The translations under genes and the position numbers were made by a program. A DNA stretch of 64,000 bases from DATJGR01 sp963780795. GTDB taxonomy: Bacteria > Pseudomonadota > Gammaproteobacteria > Pseudomonadales > Azotimanducaceae. The stretch spans positions 62,001 to 126,000 of the forward strand of contig CAWADH010000005.1 in NCBI GenBank assembly GCA_963780795.1. Direction: 5' to 3'. Shown here one piece after another: positions 1 through 8,112 of this stretch. Numbering within the stretch: the first letter of the stretch is position 1; every line of letters begins with the position of its first letter. Under the pieces are notes generated by a model that was not told the origin of the DNA, ran no database searches, and saw only the letters and a list, made by a program, of their open reading frames with translations.

Positions 1-1
1 G

Positions 2-139
2 CGGCGCGAGCAACGCAAAGCCGAAGAACTCGCGCCGTACGTGGAAGCGGCGCTCTCGCGGCGTAAACACCGCGCCCCTCTCAAAGACGGCGAAATTCCG
101 ATCGTGCCGGCGTCGCGGCCCAAACCGGCTGCTTCCTGA
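2..139 (+). CDS. C-terminal end of an unidentified protein (5' truncated)
   Basis: An open frame enters from the left edge and stops with TGA at 137-139, giving 45 residues. The tail is highly charged (many Arg, Lys and Glu) and ends in a Pro/Ala-rich stretch (PASRPKPAAS), like the disordered C-terminus of a cytoplasmic protein. No domain can be recognised from so short a piece. It converges on the small membrane peptide gene that follows 12 bases later on the opposite strand. Its reality rests on the uninterrupted frame and GC-rich third positions only. Confidence 0.45.
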   Translation, partial: RREQRKAEELAPYVEAALSRRKHRAPLKDGEIPIVPASRPKPAAS

Positions 140-151
140 ATGCGATCGCGC

Positions 152-226
152 TCAATGCAAAAAGAGCGCGATCAGAATGATGATCGGAATCGGCACACCG
201 AGTAAGAACAGCAGTATCGAGCGCAT
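152..226 (-). CDS. 24-residue hydrophobic membrane peptide
   Basis: A very short gene of 25 codons including the stop. The product begins MRSILLFLLG, continues with the rigid hydrophobic core VPIPIIILIAL and ends FLH, so it is a single membrane-spanning helix with one N-terminal Arg. The ATG follows a good ribosome binding site (GGAG, 8-10 bases upstream). Near-identical peptides with the LLGVPIPIIILIAL core recur in many proteobacterial genomes, which is family knowledge recalled from memory, and their function is unknown. It lies just downstream of the frameshifted membrane gene on the same strand and may be co-transcribed with it. Confidence 0.7.
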   Translation of the reverse strand: MRSILLFLLGVPIPIIILIALFLH

Positions 227-259
227 CGTGTCTTTCTCCGAAGAAGGATTGCAGACGTC

Positions 260-1259
260 TCACAGATCGCGTTGTCGGCCGCCGATGGTCGCCGCCAGGC
301 TGGCGACGAACGCTCCGATCAGCAGCGAAATGAACAGCCACAGCGCGGCGTAACTCGAGGCTTTGCGAGCGCTGTCGGCGGCGGCCTTGGCCTCGTCCTT
401 GGCTTCACGCACTTTCGCCTGCATGTGGGCGTAGGTGTCGCTGACCCGCTTCTCGGCGTCCTGCTGCGACATGCCGGTACGGTGCGCAACCAGTTGTCCG
501 AGATAGCGAACGTCGTCGGCAGGTAGCGAATCCGCGCCTGCATTGGCAGCGAAGATGCGGACCGCTTCCGCTGCCGGTGGCGCGCCCGCGGAAGTGTTCG
601 CGGCCGGTGGCGCGCTCTCCGTCGCGGTTGCGCCCGTCGACTGCGGGGCGCCCGCGTGGCCGACATCGGCGCGGAACATCGAATCGACGAAATAACCCAC
701 CTGGCTCGAGTCACCGCCGTTCTTCGTCGCGTCTGCCGCAACCACGGCCGCACCGCCGCCCGCGGCGACCGCGCCACTCGCCGCGGTTGCACCCGCCTGC
801 ACGCCGGCGCCAACGATCGAACCGATCGTCGAACTCAACAATGCCGCGGTAGCGAGCGACGCAACGGCCCACGCGAGAAAGCCGTGGGCGGTATCGCGAA
901 AGTAGACTTCGTCCGTGTGCACGGAAACCCAGCGCGTCCTGAGCCGGCCTGCGAGATAACCGCCCATGCCGGACGCGGCGAGCTGCGTGAAGGTGACCCA
1001 CAGAATCGTCGAGATGCCGAAAGTCGCCGCGCTCACGCCGGCCTGCGCCCACGGCGAAACCGACGACAAGCCCGAGCCCGACGCCGAGAATCAGCAGAAT
1101 CAACGACAACGCTGCAGCGCCCGCCGCGCCCGCAAGCACTGCGCTCCACGACACCCCGCTGGCATTCGCCGAAATACGATCCTCGAGCGCGCTTTCCGAT
1201 AGCGTGCTGTCGAACGTTGGTAAGAGATCACGATTCGATGACTTCGACACGGCGCTCAT
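260..1259 (-). pseudogene. PhnA-like/YrrD-type membrane protein, frameshifted
   Basis: Two overlapping minus-strand frames together encode one membrane protein. The N-terminal part, from ATG at 1259, reads MSAVSKSSNRDLLP and then a transmembrane helix ending GVGLGL. The homologous continuation (SSVSPWAQAGVSAATFG, then AASGMGGYLAGRL and two more hydrophobic segments, about 270 residues in all) lies in another frame. The join falls near 1068-1075, and one extra base there would explain it. The C-terminal part ends with a transmembrane helix followed by IGGRQRDL. The architecture matches the small membrane proteins often annotated 'PhnA-like' in Burkholderia and relatives, whose role is unknown. 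Because both halves look well preserved, a sequencing indel is as likely as true decay. Confidence 0.65.
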
Positions 1260-1433
1260 GCTCGTTCGTTCCCCGCAGATGTTGCATGCCAGCGTATGCG
1301 GGAGCGAACGAGGTGAAAGCCGGACGCACGAACGTGCGGGCGTCGGCTGTGTCCTACGTTTCGAAACAGTGAGCCCTGCTCGAGCCTCGAGAGACCCGTT
1401 GGTGCTTCGCGGCCGCGCAGACGAGCAGAGTGC

Positions 1434-2291
1434 TCAGAGCTCTCCTTGTGCAAACAACTCCACAGGGTCGCTCAAATCGACTGCACCGAGATACCCGAGC
1501 CCCATTGCCAGCCCGTCGTGCGCCGCGTAGCCGAGCAACGTCTGCGCCTGACGCGACAGCTTGCGTACGCGATCGAGCGACAACGACAGATAGTTGTTTT
1601 CCTCGGTGCGCAGCCAGCCGAGGCAGTAGCTCACGTGCATACCTCGGCGGCACTTGTCTCGGGTCACGTTCGAACCGCCGGCGTGAATCGTGCCGCCGAG
1701 ATAGATCACCGCGGAACCCGGTTCCATTTCGGCGGCGACCACTTCATCGGGCTGCGGCTGTCGGTCCGCATCCCATTTGTGGCTGCCGGGCACCACGAGC
1801 GTCGCGCCCATCTCCTTCGTGAACTCGCTGAGCGCGATCACCGAAGAGATCTGGCGGTTCGGATGCTTCGGCCCGAGGTCGGGCCACACGATGTGGTCGC
1901 GATGCAGTATCTGCGCTCTCGCGCCGGGCTTGCGCTCGAGCACGTGCGCGACGTTGAGCTGATAACGCTCGCAACTCGCCTTCAGAATCGAGTCGCCGAG
2001 CCCGATGAAGATCGGATGGCAGAGAATTTCCTCGATGAAGATATCGGACTTCTGCGCCACGGCCAGCACGTGCCGCATCGCCGGACCATAGAACGCCGCG
2101 TAGCCTTTGTTGACGAAGCCCTGTTCCTTCTTGTCGGCCTCAGCGACGAACGGTTCGAGCTCAGCGTTGAAGCGCTGGAGCAGGTCGGCCGAAAGAAAGT
2201 TCTCGACGATGATGCCGCCCTGGTCGAGCAATGCCCCCGCGATATCCGAAATCGAGTCGGTAGCGGACAGAACCGGGATCTTCGGGGTCAT
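1434..2291 (-). CDS. Phytanoyl-CoA dioxygenase (PhyH) family oxygenase
   Basis: A 285-residue Fe(II)/2-oxoglutarate-dependent oxygenase of the PhyH family. The metal-binding facial triad is visible as H130-R-D132 and H203 (in GTIHAGGSN), with a downstream Arg-rich segment that normally binds 2-oxoglutarate (around R214-R216). Members hydroxylate small lipids, secondary metabolites or alkyl side chains in the cytoplasm; the substrate cannot be told from sequence. It lies 56 bases downstream of the MFS transporter on the same strand, so the two form a likely operon for uptake or export and hydroxylation of one compound. A 24-bp palindrome at 2304-2327 sits directly upstream of its start. Confidence 0.85.
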   Translation of the reverse strand: MTPKIPVLSATDSISDIAGALLDQGGIIVENFLSADLLQRFNAELEPFVAEADKKEQGFVNKGYAAFYGPAMRHVLAVAQKSDIFIEEILCHPIFIGLGDSILKASCERYQLNVAHVLERKPGARAQILHRDHIVWPDLGPKHPNRQISSVIALSEFTKEMGATLVVPGSHKWDADRQPQPDEVVAAEMEPGSAVIYLGGTIHAGGSNVTRDKCRRGMHVSYCLGWLRTEENNYLSLSLDRVRKLSRQAQTLLGYAAHDGLAMGLGYLGAVDLSDPVELFAQGEL

Positions 2292-2303
2292 GACGCTGAA
2301 CTC

Positions 2304-2327
2304 TTAATGCTCTGATGCGAGCATTAA
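2304..2327. promoter_or_regulatory. Candidate operator 2 for the neighbouring TetR regulator
   Basis: A perfect inverted repeat with arms TTAATGCT and AGCATTAA separated by 8 bases. It lies 12 bases upstream of the PhyH start codon and inside the MFS-PhyH intergenic gap. It has the same 24-bp length and the same TAATGC-N10-GCRTTA half-site layout as the palindrome at 3913-3936. The shared layout argues for an operator. A weak AT-rich terminator hairpin for the MFS gene is the alternative. Confidence 0.55.
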
Positions 2328-2347
2328 CAACTGCCGTCATTCCGCTG

Positions 2348-3865
2348 TCAATCGCCGCGCTCGAGCTGTTTCTCGCGCAGCAGTTTCGCAAGCCCGATCG
2401 AGCCCAGCAGGTAGTGGAAGCCGGACCACATGAAGATCACCAGCGTAACGAGGATGCCTTGTCGCGTTCCGATCGCGGTGGCGCGGGCACACGCGCCAAC
2501 CAGCTCGCTGCTGGCGCCGTCGGGCGCTACGCCGCCGGGACAACTCTGCAGAAAATCGGCCGCGTACACCGGCTCCGCACCAGCGGGAAAGAAGGTGGCC
2601 ATCGTTGCAGCGACCGGACCCAGGCTGCCTGAATGGTTGAAATGGAAGTTCGTGAGCTGGTCGATCAGCCAGCCGACGAACGGCGGACCTCCGCCCAACG
2701 CGATCAGGTTCAGGAAGAAGAACAGCAGCGCAGTGGTCGTTGCGCGCCGCCGCAGCTCGGTCACGTTCTGGATCACGCCGAACGTCGGTCCGAGATATGT
2801 GTAGTGGAATATTCCCGGAATGAACATCAACCCCGCCGCATAACGCCAGTCGTCCTGCAGATACGCGACCATGTACGTCGGCGCGGCAATGGACAGGCCG
2901 ATCGCTGGGACCAGCGCGTATGCGGACAACGTACGGCGGCTCAGCCAGTCCGTCAGGTAGCCGCCGATCAACGTGCCGGCGCCGGTTGATACTCCGCCGA
3001 CGAGACCACCCACGAGACCCACGGTTGCGAGATCGAGTCCGAACTGGCGCATGAAATACGGCGCGCTGAATGCGCCGATGCCGTAATCGGCGAACGACGT
3101 GAGGGTGATGCCCATTACGAAGTGAAACACCGGCCACTTGCCGAACAACGTCTTCGCCACCGCGACGAGTTCCCGAAACTCATGGCCGAACGAAAACGCC
3201 GGTGCGGGCGGCGGCGACGGCAACGCGGGATTGATCTGGTGGTCCGCATAATCTCGTGGCGGATCTTTGATGTACGCCTTGATCGCGAGCGCGACGAACA
3301 CGCCCGGGAGCCCGACGATCACGAACGCCCAGCGCCAGCCGAAGGTCTGAGCGATCCAGCCGCCCGCGATCGCGCCGATCATTGCGCCGAGCGGAATTCC
3401 GAACGCATAGACCGCGAGTGCCGACGCACGGCGTCCCGCTTCGAAGTAGTCGGAGATCAACGAATGCGCAGCGGGAGACAGGCCGGCTTCGCCCACGCCG
3501 ACACCCGCGCGATACAGCAGCAGCTGCGTGAAGTTCTGCGCAACTCCGCAGAGGCTCGTGAACGCCGACCAGATCACGATCGCGATGGCGATGATGTTGA
3601 CGCGGCTCCAACGTTCGGCCAGCCGCGCGATCGGCAGGCCGAGCGTCGTGTAGAGAAGGGCGAAAGCCAGGCCGCCGAGAATACCGAGCTCTGCATCCGA
3701 CAGTTTGAGATCGACTTTGATCGCCTGTCCGATGGTGGAGATGATCGTGCGGTCGATGAAGTTCAGGGTGTAGGCCACCAGCAGGAGACCCAGCACTGTG
3801 CGCTTGTACGCTTCTCCGTATAGCGGCGCGAGAAGCGCCGCGGCGCCCCTCTGTGGATTCGTCAT
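2348..3865 (-). CDS. MFS transporter, spinster-like family
   Basis: A 505-residue major facilitator superfamily permease with about 12 hydrophobic segments. The N-terminus carries TLNFIDRTIIS in the first helix, and the helix 2-3 loop has LPIARLAERWSR, the MFS signature region. The long hydrophilic stretch around residues 205-235 is the central cytoplasmic loop. The pattern NFIDRTIISTIGQ and the overall length resemble the spinster-like (Spns) MFS proteins common in Sphingomonas- and Steroidobacter-type genomes. It is the first gene of the likely MFS-PhyH operon and is divergent from a TetR gene, with a 24-bp palindrome between them. The substrate is unknown; a lipophilic acid or steroid-like compound would fit the partner enzyme. 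Confidence 0.85.
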   Translation of the reverse strand: MTNPQRGAAALLAPLYGEAYKRTVLGLLLVAYTLNFIDRTIISTIGQAIKVDLKLSDAELGILGGLAFALLYTTLGLPIARLAERWSRVNIIAIAIVIWSAFTSLCGVAQNFTQLLLYRAGVGVGEAGLSPAAHSLISDYFEAGRRASALAVYAFGIPLGAMIGAIAGGWIAQTFGWRWAFVIVGLPGVFVALAIKAYIKDPPRDYADHQINPALPSPPPAPAFSFGHEFRELVAVAKTLFGKWPVFHFVMGITLTSFADYGIGAFSAPYFMRQFGLDLATVGLVGGLVGGVSTGAGTLIGGYLTDWLSRRTLSAYALVPAIGLSIAAPTYMVAYLQDDWRYAAGLMFIPGIFHYTYLGPTFGVIQNVTELRRRATTTALLFFFLNLIALGGGPPFVGWLIDQLTNFHFNHSGSLGPVAATMATFFPAGAEPVYAADFLQSCPGGVAPDGASSELVGACARATAIGTRQGILVTLVIFMWSGFHYLLGSIGLAKLLREKQLERGD

Positions 3866-3912
3866 GAATTGCTCCCCAACATTTGCTAGCGTGCATCCAC
3901 GCCGTTATTTTT

Positions 3913-3936
3913 CTAATGCACGCACAAGTGCGTTAG
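3913..3936. promoter_or_regulatory. Candidate TetR operator between tetR and the MFS gene
   Basis: Imperfect inverted repeat CTAATGCAC-N6-GTGCGTTAG, with 8 of 9 arm positions complementary. It lies in the 111-bp divergent gap between the MFS gene (start 3865) and the TetR gene (start 3977). It shares the TAATGC-N10-GCRTTA half-site arrangement with the palindrome at 2304-2327. A TetR dimer bound here would repress both directions. Confidence 0.6.
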
Positions 3937-3976
3937 GAAACACGGCCGCGGAGTTTAGTCAACTGGAGTGTGGACG

Positions 3977-4558
3977 ATGAGCGCAAGGCGCATCATGACT
4001 CGAAGCGGCGGACGCACCGAAGCGAATCGCCTCGCCGTCGCACAAGCCGCATTGCAGTTGATCAGCGAGGGTCGGCTGCTGTTCGACGTGCAGGAGGTCG
4101 CCGATCTCTCCGGCGTGCACCGCACCACCATCCGGCGCCGCTGGCCCGATCGCGATGCGCTGCTCGCCGAAGCGATGGCGGAACATACGTCGCGGCTCAC
4201 AGTCGACCTGACGGGCGACTGGCGTCGCGTACTGCGCCGCATCGCATTCGCGTTGCGCGACTTCATGAACGATCCGATCGAGAGCGCATTGAACCGGTTG
4301 CTCGCGATGACCGACAGCGAAGACTTCGTCGCGCTGGTCGTACGCCAGTGGGGCGAACTGTTCGACGACCTCGCGGTGCCGTTCATCGACGCTCAGAAGC
4401 GCGGCGCCATCCGCAAAGACGCCGACGTACGCATGGTCATGCTCACGTTCGCTTCGACCATGCTCACGCTCAACGTCTACAACCGGCGCGCACCGAGCGA
4501 TGCCACCGTGGAGCGCCTGGTGAAGCAGGCACTGCGCGGGATGAAGGCGTCAGCCTGA
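3977..4558 (+). CDS. TetR/AcrR family transcriptional regulator
   Basis: A 193-residue TetR-type repressor. The N-terminal HTH runs from about residue 10 to 55 (EVADLSGVHRTTIRRRWPDRDALL, given here as key positions: the recognition helix is GVHRTTIRRRW). The C-terminal ligand-binding part is all-helical. The ATG at 3977 is preferred over a GTG at 3968, because a GGAG lies 8 bases before the ATG. It is divergent from the MFS-PhyH pair and the palindrome in between is a plausible autoregulatory site. The ligand is presumably the substrate of the MFS/PhyH pair. Confidence 0.85.
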   Translation: MSARRIMTRSGGRTEANRLAVAQAALQLISEGRLLFDVQEVADLSGVHRTTIRRRWPDRDALLAEAMAEHTSRLTVDLTGDWRRVLRRIAFALRDFMNDPIESALNRLLAMTDSEDFVALVVRQWGELFDDLAVPFIDAQKRGAIRKDADVRMVMLTFASTMLTLNVYNRRAPSDATVERLVKQALRGMKASA

Positions 4559-4561
4559 GGA

Positions 4562-4972
4562 TCAGTAAACCTTGATGACCTTCGCGACCGCGAGCCGTAA
4601 CACCATCATGTCGAGCTGCGTACGCCACTGTTCGATGTCTTTCTCGGCCTGTTCGCGCGTGCGATAGCGCAGTGTAACGTCGCGCAGCCAGCGGTAGTCC
4701 GCGTCTTCTTCCGCCGTGCAATTGCCTTTGAACAGATAGCCGGCCGCCACCTCACTGTTCCCGCCTTCGCCGCCGCCGATGCAGATCGACGCTTTCGAAT
4801 TCGTTTCGATGAAATCCACTTTGCGCGTGTTGCGGTCGCTGATCATCACGATGTCGTCGCCATCTACGGCGTACCAGAGCGGCACCGTGTGCGGATAGCC
4901 GTCGCGGTCGATCACGCTGAGGCGCGCGACGTGCGGTGCTTCGAGAAACGTGCGGACTTCGGGCTTCAGCAT
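4562..4972 (-). CDS. Pyridoxamine 5'-phosphate oxidase-like flavin/F420-binding split-barrel protein
   Basis: A 136-residue single-domain protein with the split beta-barrel pattern of the PNPOx-like superfamily. The start motif PHVARLSVIDRDGYPHTVPLWY is typical (key residues: A-RLSVID-DG-PHTVP), followed by ISDRNTRKVDFIETNSKASI. Such proteins bind FMN or F420 (sometimes haem) as homodimers and reduce small molecules; the exact reaction is unknown. It converges on the TetR gene, with only three bases between the two stops, and lies downstream of a decayed cyclase-type gene. It is complete, with a C-terminus ending VIKVY. Confidence 0.8.
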   Translation of the reverse strand: MLKPEVRTFLEAPHVARLSVIDRDGYPHTVPLWYAVDGDDIVMISDRNTRKVDFIETNSKASICIGGGEGGNSEVAAGYLFKGNCTAEEDADYRWLRDVTLRYRTREQAEKDIEQWRTQLDMMVLRLAVAKVIKVY

Positions 4973-5029
4973 CGATGTTCCTTTGAGTCGTTGGGCGAAA
5001 CGGTAGCGAGGAGGGCGTCATCCGGCGTT

Positions 5030-5884
5030 GGGTGGCCACGCACGGGTCCTTCCGGACGTTCTGCACCTTGGCGCACTCCAGCTTGAAATCGTACGGCACC
5101 TCGCCGGCGCAATCCGGCCATCGATCCGTCGTCATCCAGAACTCGACGAGCCCGAGACGTGCGCACAAGCGTGCGAAGCGCGCATCGTTGCGCAGTTCAG
5201 GCATTCCGTGTTGAAACAACAACGATGTGCGATAACCGTCGGGACCCATGATGTCGTCGCTCCGGCCCGCCGGACCGAGGCGCGACGTTTCGGCAATCCG
5301 GTACGCGTCTTCGACCAGGCCCAGATGCGCCGAATACCCGAGCCGCGATATGTCGACGCCGCCCGTCTTCTCCACCTGCGCGTGCAATGCGCTGCGCCAC
5401 TCGTCGATCCGCTCGCCGGTGGGGTTCGCTTGGCGCGGATGAACGGCAGCCCATCCTGAAGCTCCCGCAGTTGCCGTTGCGCCGCGAGCGCCAGCAGTTC
5501 GTCGACAGCGTTCCAGTCCTGCTGCAACGCGTGTGCCCGCAACAGGCTCGACACCGGAAAACTCATCTCGGGGACACGCTCGACGCGGTCTTCGTAGACC
5601 TCGATCGCTTCCGGCATGCGCCCCGCCGCCATTCGCGCCAATGCCACGAGATTCGCCGACATCGGATCGAGCGTGTCGAGACGATACGCCCGTTCCGACT
5701 CCTCCAGACTTTCGCGCACCAGCCCCATCGTGCGCAGATACCAGCCGTGACGGGCCAGCAGTTCCGCTGCCGTTGCATCCCCAACGCGCTCGATGAGTCG
5801 CGTGCTGGCCACCAGGTCGCACGACAGCACCGCGCGGATCGCCGGCTTGGGTGTTGCGGTGACTGAAGCCGTGTAGGTAGGCAT
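5030..5884 (-). pseudogene. Remnant of an adenylate/guanylate cyclase-TPR protein
   Basis: The start (MPTYTASVTATPKPAIRAV) leads into LSCDLVASTRLIERVGD, the beginning of a class III nucleotide cyclase domain. About 10 residues later the sequence jumps to a C-terminal TPR region (ESLEESERAYRLDTLDPMSA). The catalytic core and any ATPase or TPR middle are therefore missing. Near 5430-5440 the frame shifts from PFIRAKR to NPTGERIDEWRSAL, and the tail (GPDGYRTSLLFQHG, PELRNDARFARLCARLG, PYDFKLECAKV) runs to about 5030 without a clean stop. Full-length members of this family exceed 700 residues, so this is an internal deletion plus a frameshift. It should be non-functional. Confidence 0.75.
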
Positions 5885-6090
5885 GAATGACGAACTGCGA
5901 CGCGCGTGCCGATACCGGACGTTAAAGGGCGCAACCGCTCGGGCACAAGCTCGAACTCTCGTTCGACATTGAATTTCTGTGACCAACGTTCCGCGGCGTC
6001 CAGGCTTTCGAACACCGACAACAGATCGCACCTCGCCGATTCTGGACGCATCGACTGGCGCGCAGCGGTAGATGAGCCGTGGGCATCCGC

Positions 6091-6774
6091 ATGATGAAGT
6101 ACCTGTTCCTCGTGGTCGGCGCTGCGCTGCTGGCCGCCGCGGTCCTGTCTGCGACGAACACCCGGACCTTCGTCGCAGAGGCAGCAAACGCATCCGGTTC
6201 AGTGACCGACCTGGTGCGCCGACACTCCGACGATTCGGACACGTACGCACCGGTGGTGAGCTTCGTTACGCAGACCGGTGAGACCGTGCAGTTCACCTCG
6301 CGCACCAGCAGCAACCCGCCCGCCTATCGCCGCGGCGAACAGGTTCGGGTCCTGTACCGCCCGCTCGCACCGCATGACGCGCGGATCGATGGTTTCCTGT
6401 CGCTGTGGGGGAGCTCGGTCATCTTCGGCGCGCTCGGCGGTGTCTTCTTCGCGATCGGCGCGGGTGCAGTGCTGTTTGTGATGTTTCAGGCTCGCCAAGC
6501 CGCCGATCTGACGTGCAACGGCAAGCGGCTGCTGACGACGGTACAGCGCGTCGAACTGAACGAGAACCTGCGGGTGAACGGCAGGAATCCGTATCGGGTG
6601 CTCACCCAGTGGCAGAACCCGGCAACGGGAAAGACGCGCATTTTCCACAGCAACAACGTGTGGTTCGATCCGTCGGCGTATCTGAACGGACGCGACATTT
6701 CGGTTTTCGTCGGACGCGACGACCCGAACCGTTACTACGTGGATCTGTCGTTCCTGCCCGAATCGGCAAAATAG
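6091..6774 (+). CDS. DUF3592 membrane protein
   Basis: A protein of about 227 residues with two transmembrane helices: an N-terminal one (YLFLVVGAALLAAAVLSA) and a central one (VIFGALGGVFFAIGAGAVLFV). Between them is an extracytoplasmic beta-rich domain with the DUF3592 pattern (G-V, YAPVVSFVTQTGETVQFTS, GEQVRVLYRPLAPHDARID), and a second related half follows the second helix (PYRVLTQWQNP, FVGRDDPNRYYVDLSFLPE). The function of DUF3592 is not established. The ATG at 6091 is preferred to the GTG at 6079 because it begins directly with the signal-anchor helix. It starts just past the decayed cyclase gene and precedes the beta-propeller gene. Confidence 0.8.
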   Translation: MMKYLFLVVGAALLAAAVLSATNTRTFVAEAANASGSVTDLVRRHSDDSDTYAPVVSFVTQTGETVQFTSRTSSNPPAYRRGEQVRVLYRPLAPHDARIDGFLSLWGSSVIFGALGGVFFAIGAGAVLFVMFQARQAADLTCNGKRLLTTVQRVELNENLRVNGRNPYRVLTQWQNPATGKTRIFHSNNVWFDPSAYLNGRDISVFVGRDDPNRYYVDLSFLPESAK

Positions 6775-6821
6775 GCCGTCCTCCAATCGTCGCTGCGGGC
6801 CGGGGTTGATACCCTAGCGCG

Positions 6822-8102
6822 ATGCGTACCTTTGCATACTCGTTGGGGCCTGTTCGCGCCGCACTCGTCGCGTGCGCACTGCTGAGCACCTTCGTGGCGG
6901 CGGCGGAACCGCGGTGGGCCGAACTCAATCGCGAGGCGCGCCAGGCCGTCAGTGCCGGCGACTATCCGAAGCTGCGCACCACGCTCGCTGAACTCGCGCC
7001 GCTGATGCCCGGCAACGTGCGCATCGCATACAACACGACCGCCGCGGCCGCGCACCTGGGCGACATCACGGCCGCGTTCGCAGGGCTCGACGCGCTGTGC
7101 GACATGGGTCTCGCCGTCGACCTGGCGTCCGATGCCGACTTCGATTCGTTGCACGGTACGCCGCGATACGACGCCGCGCTGCAATGCATGAAGCGCAACG
7201 AACAGCCTGTAACGCACGCTCACTTGTGGCGCGCGCTCGACGAGCAGGATCTACTGCCCGAAGACATCGCGTACGACCCGACGTCGCAACGGCTGTTCGT
7301 CAGCAGCATTCGCAAGCGCAAGATCATCGATTCGAACGGGCAGCTGTTCGCGAATACCGATCTGCCGGCGCTTGCGCTCGCTGTCGACGACAAACGCCGC
7401 TCGCTATGGGCGACGATCGGCTGGCTACCGCAGTGCGAGAGTTGTCCTGCGATCGACGAACACCAGCCTGCCTGGGCGCGTTCCGTCACGACGCTGCTGG
7501 CATTCGACATCGACTCGCAACGCATGACGCGCCGGATCGATTCACCAATGGGCGGGTTGCTCGGCGACATGGCGATCGGCAGCGCCGGCGATCTCTACGT
7601 CTCGGACAGCCGCTCCGGTGCCGTATTCCATCTCGCGCCCGATGCATCGCAACTCGAGCGGATCGATCCGCCGGGCGAGTTCGCGTCTCCACAACAGCCC
7701 GCACTCTCGGCCGACGAGACCACGCTGTACGTGGCCGACTACACGCGCGGAATCGCCGCCATCACACTCGCGACCCGCGCCCTCGCGTGGTTGCAGCCGA
7801 GAGCCGACATCGCGCTCAGCGGTATCGACGGGCTGAAAGTGCACGGCGGCTCTTTCATTGCGGTGCAGAATGGTACGCGGCCGCCGCGCATCGTTCGAAT
7901 GTCGCTCGACCTGAAGCAGTACGAGGTGCTCGAAGCGAACTGGCCGGGGCTCGGCGAACCTACACACGGAACGATCGTCGGGAATCGCTATCTGTTCGTT
8001 GCGAACACCGGTTGGCCGGAATACGACGACGACGGCAACAAGCGCGCCGGCAGCGCGCCTGTGCTCTCGTCCATCTACGAGATCGAACTCGAACCGCAGT
8101 AG
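6822..8102 (+). CDS. Secreted SMP-30/NHL-type beta-propeller protein
   Basis: A 426-residue exported protein. Residues 1-28 form a signal peptide ending VAAA. Residues 30-115 look helical and TPR-like (AELNREARQAVSAGDYPKLR, then AYNTTAAAAHLGDITAAFAGL). From about 130 to the end there are repeated beta-blades of the SMP-30/gluconolactonase or YncE type (LPEDIAYDPTSQRLFVSS, GDLYVSDSRSGAVFHL, YVADYTRGIAAI, NRYLFVANTGW). No catalytic assignment can be made. It is followed after 10 bases by an SDR and then a phosphotransferase, a likely three-gene unit. Confidence 0.75.
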   Translation: MRTFAYSLGPVRAALVACALLSTFVAAAEPRWAELNREARQAVSAGDYPKLRTTLAELAPLMPGNVRIAYNTTAAAAHLGDITAAFAGLDALCDMGLAVDLASDADFDSLHGTPRYDAALQCMKRNEQPVTHAHLWRALDEQDLLPEDIAYDPTSQRLFVSSIRKRKIIDSNGQLFANTDLPALALAVDDKRRSLWATIGWLPQCESCPAIDEHQPAWARSVTTLLAFDIDSQRMTRRIDSPMGGLLGDMAIGSAGDLYVSDSRSGAVFHLAPDASQLERIDPPGEFASPQQPALSADETTLYVADYTRGIAAITLATRALAWLQPRADIALSGIDGLKVHGGSFIAVQNGTRPPRIVRMSLDLKQYEVLEANWPGLGEPTHGTIVGNRYLFVANTGWPEYDDDGNKRAGSAPVLSSIYEIELEPQ

Positions 8103-8112
8103 GAATCCGCAC

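Noticed and set aside
2304..2327. Terminator of the MFS gene
   Set aside because: AT-rich 8-bp stem without a T-run; the shared layout with the tetR/MFS palindrome favours an operator, though a minor terminator role is not excluded.
5885..6090. A small gene between the cyclase remnant and the DUF3592 gene
   Set aside because: One frame reads SARCDLLSVFESLDAAERW, which has a coding flavour, but it has no clear start, no domain and no continuation; it may be older debris.
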